64,000 nucleotides of DNA, from assembly GCA_910584525.1 (NCBI GenBank), contig CAJUAT010000005.1:1-64000 (forward strand), given 5' to 3'. This document shows positions 28,719 through 39,280 of this stretch, piece after piece. The position numbers and the translations under genes are program-made. The first letter of the stretch is position 1; every line of letters starts with the position of its first letter. Under the pieces are notes generated by a model that saw only the letters and a list, made by a program, of their open reading frames with translations, did no database searches and was not told where the DNA came from. The stretch comes from an uncultured Muribaculaceae bacterium (GTDB lineage Bacteria > Bacteroidota > Bacteroidia > Bacteroidales > Muribaculaceae).

Positions 28719-30089
28719 TCAAATTTTATCTATCTGAGCCGCCTCTTTGGCAAGAAGTCTATGCTCCTCTTCGGCTTCCTTGTCCTTATGCTCCTCATGT
28801 TCCTCATGCTGCTGGGCCATGGCTATGAACAATGCCGACAGCAGCGTGAACACGTAAGCCTGGATAAACGACACCAGCACATCCAGCGCCAGCATGAACA
28901 CCGTGAACAATACCGATATCACGGCAGTCCCGCCGGCAACCGCGGCTCCGAAGGCCGCGAAGATGAAAATCAGAAGCGTCAGCGTGATCACGATCATGTG
29001 ACCGCCCATCATGTTGGCGAAGAGTCGCACGGCCAATGCCGCCGGCTTCGTGAAGATGCCGAATATCTCTATGCACTGCATGATAGGCAGAGGAAACTTC
29101 AGCCAGATGGGCACATCGGGCCAGAATATCTCCTTCCAGTAGTGCTTGTTGCCCAGAATGTTGGTGAGCAGGAACGTGCACACGGCCAGCACCAGAGTCA
29201 CGGCGATGTTGCCCGTAAGATTGGCGCCGCCAGGGAATATCACTATAAGTCCCAGCAGGTTCATCGTCAGGATGAAGAAGAAGGCTGTGAGCAGGTAAGG
29301 AGCGAATTTCCTGGTGTTATCCCCCAAGGTAGGCTTGATGGTGTCGTAATATACGAAACCCACCAGCATCTCGAAGAATCCCATCCCCTTGCGCGGTGCC
29401 CTCATTCCTCTGCGGCGGTAATACCCCGTGAGTCCGAACACCATGGCCAGAACAACGGCCACCGATATGAAGAGAGCCAGCACATTCTTGGTTATCGAAA
29501 GGTCCAGCGGACGGTATTCCCTGTAATAAGTGCCCGGTTTCTGCAGGTGTCCGTCTACTACGCTTTCCACGCATACATAACCGTCTATTACAGGTTCAGC
29601 CTCATACATCCCCTCTTTGGCGGGGGTGGCTTTGGCCACTTCGGCGTCCACCTTCTTACGGTCTTCCGGCGAAAGGTCGAAAATCTCCACCACCTTGTCC
29701 TTGTGGCTGCTTACCTTGGCTATGACGAAGCGGTAGGTCTTGCCGTCACGCTCGCATACCTTTACCACAGGCACCACATTATGGTGTATCTTCCCGCCGA
29801 CAGTATCATTTACCATCTTGGTGAGGTCGGCGCTTGAGAAGGCGAACCATTTGCCATCCTCAGCCCTGACTATCACCGGAAGCGGAATGCGCTGCGTGTG
29901 GGAGAAGGGAACTTCCCAGCCATAGCCATCGCCGAGATGCTCAAAGATGATATCCTTGACATCCAGCTTTTCCTCCTGCTGTTCGGTTTTTTCCGCCGGG
30001 CCCTCCTCCGACTTGGAATTGTCGGAGCATCCCCAGCTTCCCAGCATCACCGCGATTGTCAGCAGTATGACTTGTATTTGTCTGTACAT
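28719..30089 (-). CDS. atpB: F1Fo ATP synthase a subunit with exported N-terminal extension
   Basis: A 456-residue protein. The C-terminal ~250 residues are the usual a subunit, with the essential arginine in LAVRLFANMMGGH. The N-terminal ~200 residues are an extra region: a hydrophobic segment ending in Cys21 (MLGSWGC), an acidic low-complexity stretch, then a soluble beta-rich domain (VSHKDKVVEIFDLSPEDRKK). An N-terminal extension is usual in Bacteroidota AtpB; lipid attachment at Cys21 is uncertain because Trp sits at the -2 position. The C-terminal tail is rich in Glu, His and Lys (QQHEEHEEHKDKEAEEEHR). It lies 21 bases after atpC. Confidence 0.94.
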   Translation of the reverse strand: MYRQIQVILLTIAVMLGSWGCSDNSKSEEGPAEKTEQQEEKLDVKDIIFEHLGDGYGWEVPFSHTQRIPLPVIVRAEDGKWFAFSSADLTKMVNDTVGGKIHHNVVPVVKVCERDGKTYRFVIAKVSSHKDKVVEIFDLSPEDRKKVDAEVAKATPAKEGMYEAEPVIDGYVCVESVVDGHLQKPGTYYREYRPLDLSITKNVLALFISVAVVLAMVFGLTGYYRRRGMRAPRKGMGFFEMLVGFVYYDTIKPTLGDNTRKFAPYLLTAFFFILTMNLLGLIVIFPGGANLTGNIAVTLVLAVCTFLLTNILGNKHYWKEIFWPDVPIWLKFPLPIMQCIEIFGIFTKPAALAVRLFANMMGGHMIVITLTLLIFIFAAFGAAVAGGTAVISVLFTVFMLALDVLVSFIQAYVFTLLSALFIAMAQQHEEHEEHKDKEAEEEHRLLAKEAAQIDKI

Positions 30090-30110
30090 CTTCTGGTAGT
30101 TTGTACCGGC

Positions 30111-30347
30111 TTAATAGGCTAAGACGGAGATTTTGTTGTCGTTGACGTCGGCAATGCCGCCGTTGATTTCCATATCATGGCTTTCGCCGTCGGGCGTAAG
30201 GTAATGCACCGGACCCTTTACGAGCACCGATATCAGCGGTGCATGGTTGCGGAGCACCGTGAACGAACCGAGTTTTCCCGGCAACGTCACCAGCGTGACT
30301 TCGCCGGTGAAGGTCACTTCATGTGCCGATATTATCTCAAGGGTCAT
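30111..30347 (-). CDS. atpC: F1Fo ATP synthase epsilon subunit (short form)
   Basis: A 78-residue protein covering only the N-terminal beta-sandwich of epsilon (TLVTLPGKLGSFTVLRNHAPLIS). The C-terminal helical hairpin that inhibits ATP hydrolysis in many bacteria is missing, as usual for Bacteroidota. It starts eight bases after atpD ends. Confidence 0.95.
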   Translation of the reverse strand: MTLEIISAHEVTFTGEVTLVTLPGKLGSFTVLRNHAPLISVLVKGPVHYLTPDGESHDMEINGGIADVNDNKISVLAY

Positions 30348-30355
30348 ATGCCGTA

Positions 30356-31882
<1,527 letters not shown>

Positions 31883-31903
31883 TTAAATATGACTCTCCAC
31901 CAG

Positions 31904-33001
31904 TCAGAAATGCCATCCGAAAGCCACGAACACTGCCATCAACAGCAGATTGGCCAACGCGAAAGGCATGAGGTATTTCCATTCGAACGCAATCAGCTGG
32001 TCGATACGCACACGCGGGAACGTCCACTTGAACCATATGATCACATAGCTTATGAAGAAGGCCTTTGCGAGGAACCACACAATGCCGGGGATATAATTCA
32101 TGATATCGTTGAAGCCGTCCCAGCCGGGGATATGCAGCGGCATCCATCCTCCCAGGAACATCAGGCTGGCTATACCCGACACGATGAACAGGTTGAGGTA
32201 TTCGGCAAGATAGAAGAAACCGAAATGAATACCGGAATACTCTGTATGGTAACCTGCGGTAAGCTCATGCTCGGCCTCGGGGAGGTCGAAGGGTCCGCGG
32301 TTGGTCTCGGCGGTAGCCGCCACTATGTATATCAGGAAGGCGATGATTGCGGGCACATGACCCTTGAAGAGGAACCATGCGTCGGTCTGCGCCGTCACCA
32401 GGTCGCTGATTTTCATGGGATGAATGTCGGGGTTGCTGCCGGCGAGCACCACTATGGCCATCAGGGCGAGACCCAGCGAAATCTCATAGCTTATCATCTG
32501 GGCGCCGCTACGCATGGCGCCGATAAGGGTATACTTGTTATTGGATGCCCAGCCTGCCAGCAATATGCCCAGCACGCCTACGGAGCTGACCGCCAGCACG
32601 AAGAAGATACCGATATTCCAGTCGATGATCTGCAGTCCGTTGCCCCACGGCAGACACGCCAGCATCACTACCGAAGCCGTAATCACCAGATAAGGGGCAA
32701 GCTTGAAGAGGAACCGGTCGGTACCCTTGAGGCATATCAGCTCCTTGATAAGTATCTTGAACATGTCGGCGAAGACCTGCAGCAGACCCCATGGTCCTAC
32801 GCGCATAGGTCCCAGTCGACACTGGAAATAGGCGCAAAGTTTTCGCTCGTACAATATATAGAACAGCGCCAGCACTGTGTAGGTGAGCAGTATCAGCACA
32901 CCGATTATTACGCATTCTATGAGGACTGCCAGCCAGTCGGCCATGCCGAGGCCCAGCAACCAGTCATTGAAGCACGCTGTCCATTTGCCAAAGTCAAACA
33001 T
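31904..33001 (-). CDS. nuoH: NADH-quinone oxidoreductase subunit H
   Basis: A 365-residue membrane subunit forming part of the quinone-access chamber. Diagnostic segments: YERKLCAYFQCRLGPMRVGPWGLLQVFADMFK near residues 50-82 and the RGPFDLPEAEHELTAGYHTEYSG segment near 205-230. In this window it is followed not by nuoI but by atpD. Confidence 0.96.
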   Translation of the reverse strand: MFDFGKWTACFNDWLLGLGMADWLAVLIECVIIGVLILLTYTVLALFYILYERKLCAYFQCRLGPMRVGPWGLLQVFADMFKILIKELICLKGTDRFLFKLAPYLVITASVVMLACLPWGNGLQIIDWNIGIFFVLAVSSVGVLGILLAGWASNNKYTLIGAMRSGAQMISYEISLGLALMAIVVLAGSNPDIHPMKISDLVTAQTDAWFLFKGHVPAIIAFLIYIVAATAETNRGPFDLPEAEHELTAGYHTEYSGIHFGFFYLAEYLNLFIVSGIASLMFLGGWMPLHIPGWDGFNDIMNYIPGIVWFLAKAFFISYVIIWFKWTFPRVRIDQLIAFEWKYLMPFALANLLLMAVFVAFGWHF

Positions 33002-33032
33002 ATCTTGTCTCGTTGTTATTGTCTAAACTTAA

Positions 33033-34664
33033 TTAACGGTCGATATCGGGAATCACGAAGTCGAGAGCCGCGCCGATGGTTATAAGGTCGGCGATCATAT
33101 ACCCCGAGCATGTGAGGTCCATGACACCCACGAGGTTGAAGCAGGGGCTCTGGAAATGTACCCTGTACGGATTCTTGGAGCCGTCGCTCTCGATATATAC
33201 TCCGAAAGCACCTCTTGAGGCCTCCACCTGCTGGTACCAGCGTCCTGCCGGCAGCTTGATGAGCTTCGGCACCTGTGCACGGATATCTCCCTCAGGTATA
33301 TTGTCGACAAGCTGCTCCAGGATGCGGCAGCTCTGCTCTATCTCCTTCATCCTCACCATGTAGCGGCTGTAGGAGTCGCAGCCGTCAAGAAGCACCTCGT
33401 CGAAGTCGAGCTCCGAATATATGCTGTAAGGATGTTTCTTGCGGGTATCGTTGCTCCAGTTGCTGCCTCGGCCGCTCGGGCCGGTGATGTCGTAGTTTAT
33501 GGCATCCTCCTTGCTGAGGTGTCCCACTCCTACCAACCGGTTGCGGGCTATGATGTTGCCGGAGAATACCTTGTGGTATTCCTTGAGCCTGTCGGGCATG
33601 ATCTCCAGCAGATGCTTCACATCCTTGCAGAAATCGGGATGCAGGTCGGCTATCACGCCGCCAATCACGTTATAGTTCATCGACATGCGTGCTCCGCAGG
33701 TCTTCTCGAAGATATCGAGCACCATCTCGCGCTCGCGGAATCCGTAGAAGAATGCGGTGGTGGCACCGAGGTCCATGGCCGTACAGCCGAACGACAGCAG
33801 ATGCGACGATATACGCATGAGCTCGTCCATCATCACGCGGATCACCTCGGCCCGACGGGGCACCTCTATGCCCAACGCCTTCTCGATGCACATGCACAGA
33901 CAGTGACGGTTCTGATGTGCCGACATATAATCCATACGGTCGGTGAAATGCAGAATCTGCGGATAGGTCATCCCTTCGCAGAGTTTCTCGATGCCTCGGT
34001 GTATATATCCCGACACCACGTCTACCTTGTTGACCTTCTCGCCGTCGATGGCGGCGCGGAAACGCATCACGCCATGGGTCGAAGGGTGCTGCGGCCCTAT
34101 GTTGACAACATAGTCGTTCTCCTCGAACACCTTGCCCGGCACTTCCTTAACCTTGCCGTTCTCCAGCTTGTAGCTGCGCGTGTCGTCCTCGTTGATCTCA
34201 TCCTCCATCCTGATGGGGTTGAGCTCCGGGTTGGCGTCATAATCCTTGCGCAAGGGGTGGCCCACCCAGTCATTGCGCAAAAAGAACCGACGCATGTCGG
34301 GATGGTCTATGAACTTGATGCCGTACATGTCGTAGACTTCGCGTTCCTGGAAATTGGCCACCTTCCACAGGTCGGTTACAGAATGTATATAAGCGTTGTC
34401 GCGGTCGCCGGAGGCAGTCACTTTTACGGCGAGCATCTCCCAGTCGTGAGTGGTGGAGGTCAGGTAGTATACCACGCCGAGCTCCTCTTTCCAGTCCATG
34501 CCCACCACGGCCGTCAACACGTCGAATCCGAGCTTGGGGTCGTTCTTGAGCTTGCCGGCAAAATCATGCCAGTCGGCCTCCTTGACAGTGACCAGAAGAC
34601 ATTCGCCTTCCTCGAACTCCGCCGCCGGATAAATCTTCTTGATATTTTCTTGTAATTGGCTCAT
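33033..34664 (-). CDS. nuoCD: NADH-quinone oxidoreductase fused subunit C/D
   Basis: A 543-residue fusion of NuoC and NuoD. The NuoC part (residues about 1-160) ends with the family motif WKVANFQEREVYDMYGI and HPDMRRFFL; the NuoD part begins near residue 180 with VVNIGPQHPSTHGVMR and has YIHRGIEKL and FTDRMDYMSAH, residues lining the quinone site. Fusion of C and D is normal in Bacteroidota. It starts 17 bases after nuoB. Confidence 0.96.
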   Translation of the reverse strand: MSQLQENIKKIYPAAEFEEGECLLVTVKEADWHDFAGKLKNDPKLGFDVLTAVVGMDWKEELGVVYYLTSTTHDWEMLAVKVTASGDRDNAYIHSVTDLWKVANFQEREVYDMYGIKFIDHPDMRRFFLRNDWVGHPLRKDYDANPELNPIRMEDEINEDDTRSYKLENGKVKEVPGKVFEENDYVVNIGPQHPSTHGVMRFRAAIDGEKVNKVDVVSGYIHRGIEKLCEGMTYPQILHFTDRMDYMSAHQNRHCLCMCIEKALGIEVPRRAEVIRVMMDELMRISSHLLSFGCTAMDLGATTAFFYGFREREMVLDIFEKTCGARMSMNYNVIGGVIADLHPDFCKDVKHLLEIMPDRLKEYHKVFSGNIIARNRLVGVGHLSKEDAINYDITGPSGRGSNWSNDTRKKHPYSIYSELDFDEVLLDGCDSYSRYMVRMKEIEQSCRILEQLVDNIPEGDIRAQVPKLIKLPAGRWYQQVEASRGAFGVYIESDGSKNPYRVHFQSPCFNLVGVMDLTCSGYMIADLITIGAALDFVIPDIDR

Positions 34665-34681
34665 AATTGTCTATGCGAAAG

Positions 34682-35296
34682 TTATCCGATCTGCCCCTTT
34701 TCCTCGGGATGTTCGGCGAAGAACTCCTCGATTTTCTCCTTTCTGTTGGCGCCGCCGAAGAATTTCTCCACCTTGATTTTGCGCTGGAGCTGCATAAGGC
34801 CATAGAACATTGCTTCGGGACGAGGCGGGCAACCGGGCACATAAACGTCGACCGGAAGGATTTTGTCCACGCCGGGCAACACGCAATATGAATTTTTGAA
34901 AGGGCCGCCTGATACGGCGCAGCCGCCGCAGGCTATCACGTACTTAGGCTCGGCGAGCTGCTCGTAAAGGCGTCGGAGCACGGGAGCCATACGATGCACT
35001 ATCGTGCCCTGGACCATGATATAATCGGCCTGTCGGGGAGAGTTGCGCGCCACCTCGAAGCCGAAACGGGCCATGTCGTAACGCGCCGCACCAAGACTCA
35101 TGAACTCTATGGCACAGCACGATGTGCCGAAGCACAACGGCCATAGGGAATTGGCTCGTCCCCAGTTAATCAATTCGTCGAATTTTCCTACCACTACATT
35201 GGCACCCGTCGCGTTAAGCTCTTCAACCAACTTGTCGATATACTCGTTGTTTTTGAAGTCTTCGCGCTTCATGCTCTTGATAGAGTCTATTCCCAT
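34682..35296 (-). CDS. nuoB: NADH-quinone oxidoreductase subunit B (N2 cluster)
   Basis: A 204-residue subunit binding the terminal [4Fe-4S] cluster N2. The four cysteines are present: adjacent Cys60-Cys61 ([10 protein letters not shown]), Cys126 ([10 protein letters not shown]) and Cys156 (VPGCPPRPE). Its start overlaps the end of nuoA by ten bases. Confidence 0.97.
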   Translation of the reverse strand: MGIDSIKSMKREDFKNNEYIDKLVEELNATGANVVVGKFDELINWGRANSLWPLCFGTSCCAIEFMSLGAARYDMARFGFEVARNSPRQADYIMVQGTIVHRMAPVLRRLYEQLAEPKYVIACGGCAVSGGPFKNSYCVLPGVDKILPVDVYVPGCPPRPEAMFYGLMQLQRKIKVEKFFGGANRKEKIEEFFAEHPEEKGQIG

Positions 35297-35658
35297 TTCA
35301 ACGCTCCTTTACGCCAGGCATAGGCCAGGCCCATGATCAATACAAACATAAAAATGCCGATACACAGCAGTCCTGCCGGTCCCATCCCCCCCATCACGGT
35401 GGCCCAGGGATACAGGAAAACTACCTCGACATCAAACAACAGAAACAGTATGGCAATGATGTAATATCCCGCCTTGAACTGTATCATGGACGCACCACGC
35501 GTCGGTATGCCGCACTCGTAAGCCTCGCTCTTCTTGACGCTGTACGACCGCGGTGAAATCAATTTGGCAATCAGCAACGCCGCGAATACCAGCGCCACGC
35601 CCGTTATCAGTGCCGTGATGCTCAGTACGCCGTTACTGATGTTGCACATTAACTCCAT
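35287..35658 (-). CDS. nuoA: NADH-quinone oxidoreductase subunit A
   Basis: A 123-residue, three-helix membrane subunit. The conserved cysteine loop [19 protein letters not shown] and acidic helix [15 protein letters not shown] are present. The ATG at 35658 is chosen over an in-frame upstream start because the latter would lie upstream of the predicted transcription start at about 35729. First gene of the nuo-atp operon. Confidence 0.95.
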   Translation of the reverse strand: MELMCNISNGVLSITALITGVALVFAALLIAKLISPRSYSVKKSEAYECGIPTRGASMIQFKAGYYIIAILFLLFDVEVVFLYPWATVMGGMGPAGLLCIGIFMFVLIMGLAYAWRKGALKWE

Positions 35659-35699
35659 AATATGGTGTCTTTTGTTAATAGTTAGAAACGCACCGACAG

Positions 35700-35719
35700 G
35701 TGTGCACCTTATTGCACAC
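35700..35719 (-). promoter_or_regulatory. Inverted repeat in the nuoA leader
   Basis: GTGTGCA (35700-35706) and TGCACAC (35713-35719) are perfect inverted repeats separated by six bases, about 10-30 bases downstream of the predicted start of transcription. It could be a 5' mRNA hairpin or a repressor site. Which is unknown. Confidence 0.4.
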
Positions 35720-35735
35720 TGCCCGTACTTTGGTG

Positions 35736-35767
35736 CAAAGTTACCCAAAATTTCCCAATACTACAAA
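35736..35767 (-). promoter_or_regulatory. Promoter of the nuo-atp operon
   Basis: Minus strand: TTTG (35767-35764), 20 bases, TAACTTTG (35743-35736), a perfect consensus. The start of transcription should be about 35729, giving a 71-base leader before nuoA. The -33 box lies inside the U-rich tail of the upstream terminator at 35781-35807, so the two units are packed without spare sequence. Confidence 0.88.
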
Positions 35768-35780
35768 TAAAAATAGATTC

Positions 35781-35807
35781 GCCCTGTCCGGCTTGGCCGG
35801 GCAGGGC
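35781..35807 (-). terminator. Terminator of the TonB receptor-lipoprotein operon
   Basis: GCCCTGTCCGGC pairs with GCCGGGCAGGGC (one G-T pair) across a TTG loop; on the minus strand the tail is GAATCTATTTTTATTTG. It sits 31 bases after the lipoprotein stop codon. Confidence 0.85.
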
Positions 35808-35838
35808 GTTCTTATTACTGAGATTCTGTATTGTAGGC

Positions 35839-36765
35839 TTATTTCTCCTGTACCGGATAGAGGAACATTCCCGAGGCTTCCCCTTCATAAATGCCGGCAA
35901 CCTTGTAGCGGCAGGTCATCCCCTCCATGCCGGGGGTGCTAAGAAGCTTGAAGCTGTCGAAACGGAACCGCGTGTTGGGCGTATTCTCGGGCACCATCAC
36001 CGGATCAACATTCTGCGCCGATATCTCGAAGCCCATAAGCGAGAACTTCAGTGGCAGGTCCTTCAGTACGAAGTTCACCGCCGGAGCCTTCTCGGCAAAC
36101 TTGGCGTTGTAGAAGAATACATCCGCCGTATAGTTGCCGGCTTTCGAAAGGTTCATCTTCACGCGGTAGGTGATATTTTCGTTCTCATAAGGACTGCCGT
36201 CGCCGGGATACTGCGTCATCGTCAGGCCGGTATAGAGCATGTCGGGCCAGAATGTCTTCACGTCGTATTCTCCCAAAGTATACTGCATGAAGGAATATCC
36301 TTTGTTGGCGGGCACGAGCAGCGGGTTTGCCTTCAGCTGGTTCTCCAGGCTGCCGATCAGCGTCTTGTTGTTGGCGTTGGTGCACTCCGTAAGGTCGCAG
36401 CGTAGTTTGGTCACGGGCGTGGGTGTGCCTCCCGCATCTGCCGCCTTCATGAACCGGAATGGATGTCCCTTCTCCTTGTCGATGCTGATGTTGTAACCGT
36501 AGATGAACGGTATCATGTCGGTCTGGAACTTCTGCACGCCGGTGCCTGTACTCAGATCCTCGGTGCTGATCTGGGTGGTCATGGCCGTAAGATTGCTGTA
36601 ATACTTATAGGTGGTAGGGGCAACCACCGGGGCGGCTCCCGATTTCGACACCAGCGAGTAAGTTTCTATCGTGATGGTCTGCGTGTTGATGGGCTCGCTC
36701 TCCTTGTTGCAGGAGGTCACGCCCATTATCAGTGCTCCGCAGGCGAGCAGTGCGATTTTCTTCAT
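35839..36765 (-). CDS. Hypothetical lipoprotein paired with a TonB-dependent receptor
   Basis: A 308-residue exported lipoprotein, not recognised as a known enzyme. The signal sequence is MKKIALLACGALIMGVTSC, with Cys19 as the lipidation site. The rest looks beta-rich, with no SusD-like tetratricopeptide helices, so it is not a starch-utilisation partner. It follows the TonB-dependent receptor gene by 63 bases and precedes a terminator, so the two form an operon. It may be a surface or periplasmic substrate-binding partner of the receptor; the substrate is unknown. Confidence 0.75.
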   Translation of the reverse strand: MKKIALLACGALIMGVTSCNKESEPINTQTITIETYSLVSKSGAAPVVAPTTYKYYSNLTAMTTQISTEDLSTGTGVQKFQTDMIPFIYGYNISIDKEKGHPFRFMKAADAGGTPTPVTKLRCDLTECTNANNKTLIGSLENQLKANPLLVPANKGYSFMQYTLGEYDVKTFWPDMLYTGLTMTQYPGDGSPYENENITYRVKMNLSKAGNYTADVFFYNAKFAEKAPAVNFVLKDLPLKFSLMGFEISAQNVDPVMVPENTPNTRFRFDSFKLLSTPGMEGMTCRYKVAGIYEGEASGMFLYPVQEK

Positions 36766-36828
36766 ATTCTCTTATTCTGTTTTATCATTAACGCTGTCGG
36801 TACCGCTATATTATGAATGGCTACACTT

Positions 36829-39081
36829 CTAAATGGATAATCTGAGTGTTGCGCCCACCTGCAGAGGGCGTCCGCGCTGCAGGAACTCGTTGCCCATCGA
36901 CATGAAATAGAAGGTATCGTAACGCGTTGCTGTCAGGTTCTTGCCCCATACCTGCAGGCTCCATCGCTTGGCTTCCAGCGTGACCGACGCCCCCAACAGC
37001 GCATAGAAATTCTGATGAAGGGTGTTGGCCTCGTTCCAGTATATCTTGCCGTTGCCTCTGAGATTCACGTCCACGGTCAGCCCGCTGACATGCCTCCCTT
37101 TCAGAGGCTGATACCATAATCCCTGCACAAAGAGCGTGTTCCTGGGAGCGTACGGCAGGTTCTTGCCGGCATAGTCGTGGATGCCGTTGAAGAATTTCAC
37201 GAACCGTGCGTCGGTGAAGCCATAGCTGGCGTTAAGCTCTATGTTGCGTGTCACCTCCCATGTCAGCGATACCTCGCAGCCTGCGCTGCGCGTCTTGCCG
37301 GCATTGGTCATCACGCGCCCTGTCGTTGTCCCGTCGGGAAACATCGTCAGCTGCTGGTCGCAACAGTCTATATAGAAGGCCGACAGGTCGATGCCCACCT
37401 TACCCCCGGCAAACGACAGATGCGACCCTATCTCGTAATTCCAGCTGTACTCGGGCTTATATCCCACCACTTCGTCCACATCGTATGCCGCCGACAGTCC
37501 CATCAGTCCCATGAGCCGCTGCTGCAGCACGTCGCTGAACATCTGAGTGTTGAATCCTCCTGCCTTCCATCCTTTGGATATGGTGGCATACACGTTGCAG
37601 TCGCCGCCGGCCGTGAGGTCGTAAAGCACGCTCACCTTAGGCATCCAGTTGAAATAGCTCCTCCTCTCGTGTCCCCGGTCGTCGATTTTAACATCCTTGT
37701 GCGAGTATGGTTCCTGCGTACCGTCGGCCATGTGCATCACCTCATAACCTGTATCGCACTGGCTGTGGTAGTTGAGGCGCGAGGTCTCCCAGTCGAGCCG
37801 CAGTCCCGCCGTGAGATGCCATCTTCCAAGGTCGAACTCCGACTGATGATACACCGCGGCACCCCCCGATGGGATGGTAAAATCGCTGTGTAGCACAAAC
37901 TCCCGGCTGTCCCATACTATCGGATAGTCGGGATTCGACTCATTGCGGTGCTTCTCTATGAGTTCCGATATTCCTTTGTCCTTGAAGGTCACGGGGGCTG
38001 TCATGTCGAGGTTGCGGAAAAATCCGAAAGCGCCGGCGAGCCATTTGTATCTGCCGCCAAGACCCTTACCCTTGAACACCACGTCTTCCGTGATGCCAAG
38101 GTCGCGCTGCTTCTGCGTCAGCGTGAAGTATGACTCCGGCAGGAAGTCCTGGTCGAGGGTCATGTTGTCGTCGAGCCACTGCACGCTGGTCACCGATGTC
38201 ATCGTGAACTTCTCCTTGCGCCAGCTCAGCGTCAGCCCGTCGTTGACCGTAAACCGGCGGTAATAACATGGGTCGTTATAGTTTATCTCGTCTGTCGCCA
38301 CCGAGCGGTATGGATACCCTCCCTGGCTGAGGAGTGTGGTGCTGAGCACGTTCTGGAGGAAGAGGTCTGGGTTGACCCTTGCGTCGAGCTTCAGTCGCAG
38401 GCCGCCCGACACTTCATGGTCGAGTTTCTTGCCGTCGTATTCGTTGCGGAAGAAGCCGCCGAGGTAGTCAAAATTGGCAATGGCGGCTACGGCTGTCTTT
38501 TCGCTGAACTTATGGTACCAGCCTGCCGAGGCGCGGTAGTCGTTGCCCATGCCGCCGTAGAGCGATACTCTCCATCCCTGCCACCGCAGCGGCGAGAGGG
38601 TGGTGATGTTGATGAGGCCTCCCATGGTGTTGCGGCCGAAGAGTGTTGACTGCGGACCGCGGAGCATCTCCACCGATGCTATGTCGGCGAGGTCGAAGTC
38701 ATAGGCATTCTTGTTGAGATAGGGCACATTGTCGACGGTAAGGCCTACGGCCGGCTGGTCGATACGTGCTCCGATGCCGCGCACGTAGATTGACGACGTG
38801 ATGCGCGACCCATAGTCGGGGATGTAGAAGTTGGGCACTATGTCGGAGATGCCTTTCATCGACACGGCGCCAGCCTGTTCGAGTTCCACGCGCCCTATCA
38901 CGGTAGCCGACACGGCATCATGGTCGAGCCGGTCCTTCTGCTTCACCGACACCACGTTGACCTCCTGCAGCGTGGTAGCATCGGCATCCGCGCCCATGGC
39001 TACGGTATCGACGCGCTCCTCTCCTGCCAGCCGCAGCACCATAATAAGCACCCCCGTTATCGCTATCACTCTTCTTTTCAC
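36829..39081 (-). CDS. TonB-dependent outer-membrane receptor
   Basis: A 750-residue receptor. The signal peptide is short (MKRRVIAITGVLIMVLRLAG); a TonB-box-like stretch follows (TLQEVNVVS, about residues 37-45), then the plug domain (residues about 55-160, with IYVRGIGARIDQPAVGLTVDNVPYLN and EMLRGPQSTLFGRNTMGGLINI) and a 22-strand-type barrel ending in LRLSI. It lacks the N-terminal carboxypeptidase-like domain of SusC proteins and resembles siderophore or cofactor receptors. The start is GTG at 39081, because a stop codon lies in frame at 39091-39093 and the next ATG (39042) would destroy the signal peptide. The predicted transcription start falls at this GTG, so the mRNA may be leaderless. 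Confidence 0.9.
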   Translation of the reverse strand: MKRRVIAITGVLIMVLRLAGEERVDTVAMGADADATTLQEVNVVSVKQKDRLDHDAVSATVIGRVELEQAGAVSMKGISDIVPNFYIPDYGSRITSSIYVRGIGARIDQPAVGLTVDNVPYLNKNAYDFDLADIASVEMLRGPQSTLFGRNTMGGLINITTLSPLRWQGWRVSLYGGMGNDYRASAGWYHKFSEKTAVAAIANFDYLGGFFRNEYDGKKLDHEVSGGLRLKLDARVNPDLFLQNVLSTTLLSQGGYPYRSVATDEINYNDPCYYRRFTVNDGLTLSWRKEKFTMTSVTSVQWLDDNMTLDQDFLPESYFTLTQKQRDLGITEDVVFKGKGLGGRYKWLAGAFGFFRNLDMTAPVTFKDKGISELIEKHRNESNPDYPIVWDSREFVLHSDFTIPSGGAAVYHQSEFDLGRWHLTAGLRLDWETSRLNYHSQCDTGYEVMHMADGTQEPYSHKDVKIDDRGHERRSYFNWMPKVSVLYDLTAGGDCNVYATISKGWKAGGFNTQMFSDVLQQRLMGLMGLSAAYDVDEVVGYKPEYSWNYEIGSHLSFAGGKVGIDLSAFYIDCCDQQLTMFPDGTTTGRVMTNAGKTRSAGCEVSLTWEVTRNIELNASYGFTDARFVKFFNGIHDYAGKNLPYAPRNTLFVQGLWYQPLKGRHVSGLTVDVNLRGNGKIYWNEANTLHQNFYALLGASVTLEAKRWSLQVWGKNLTATRYDTFYFMSMGNEFLQRGRPLQVGATLRLSI

Positions 39082-39085
39082 AGTG

Positions 39086-39117
39086 CAAAGTTATCCCATT
39101 TGCCCCAATCGGCCAAA
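39086..39117 (-). promoter_or_regulatory. Promoter of the TonB receptor operon
   Basis: Minus strand: TTTG (39117-39114), 20 bases, TAACTTTG (39093-39086). The -7 box ends five bases from the GTG start codon, so the start of transcription is predicted at about 39080-39083. Confidence 0.82.
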
Positions 39118-39173
39118 TACTCCTCCCCCACGCGCCTTTTTACCTGATTCCCGGTACTGAACTTTCTACAGGA

Positions 39174-39280
39174 ATCACAGAACTAAAAATTTAGGGAATC
39201 ACAGAACTTAACCGGAATTGCACCGAGAGTTCACAGAACTTATTCTCAGCCACAATAATTTTCAGACTGCTCACAGAAGC
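39174..39280. repeat. Cluster of TCACAGAA repeats with one copy of a dispersed repeat
   Basis: The motif TCACAGAAC (last copy TCACAGAAG) occurs four times, starting near 39174, 39199, 39231 and 39271, all in the same orientation. The stretch 39196-39234 matches 55492-55530 at 35 of 39 positions, so it belongs to a repeat family. No gene is seen here. Confidence 0.65.

Noticed and set aside
36829..39081. Polysaccharide utilisation locus (SusC/SusD pair)
   Set aside because: The receptor lacks the carboxypeptidase-like N-terminal domain and the lipoprotein partner shows no SusD helices; no glycosidase genes are adjacent.
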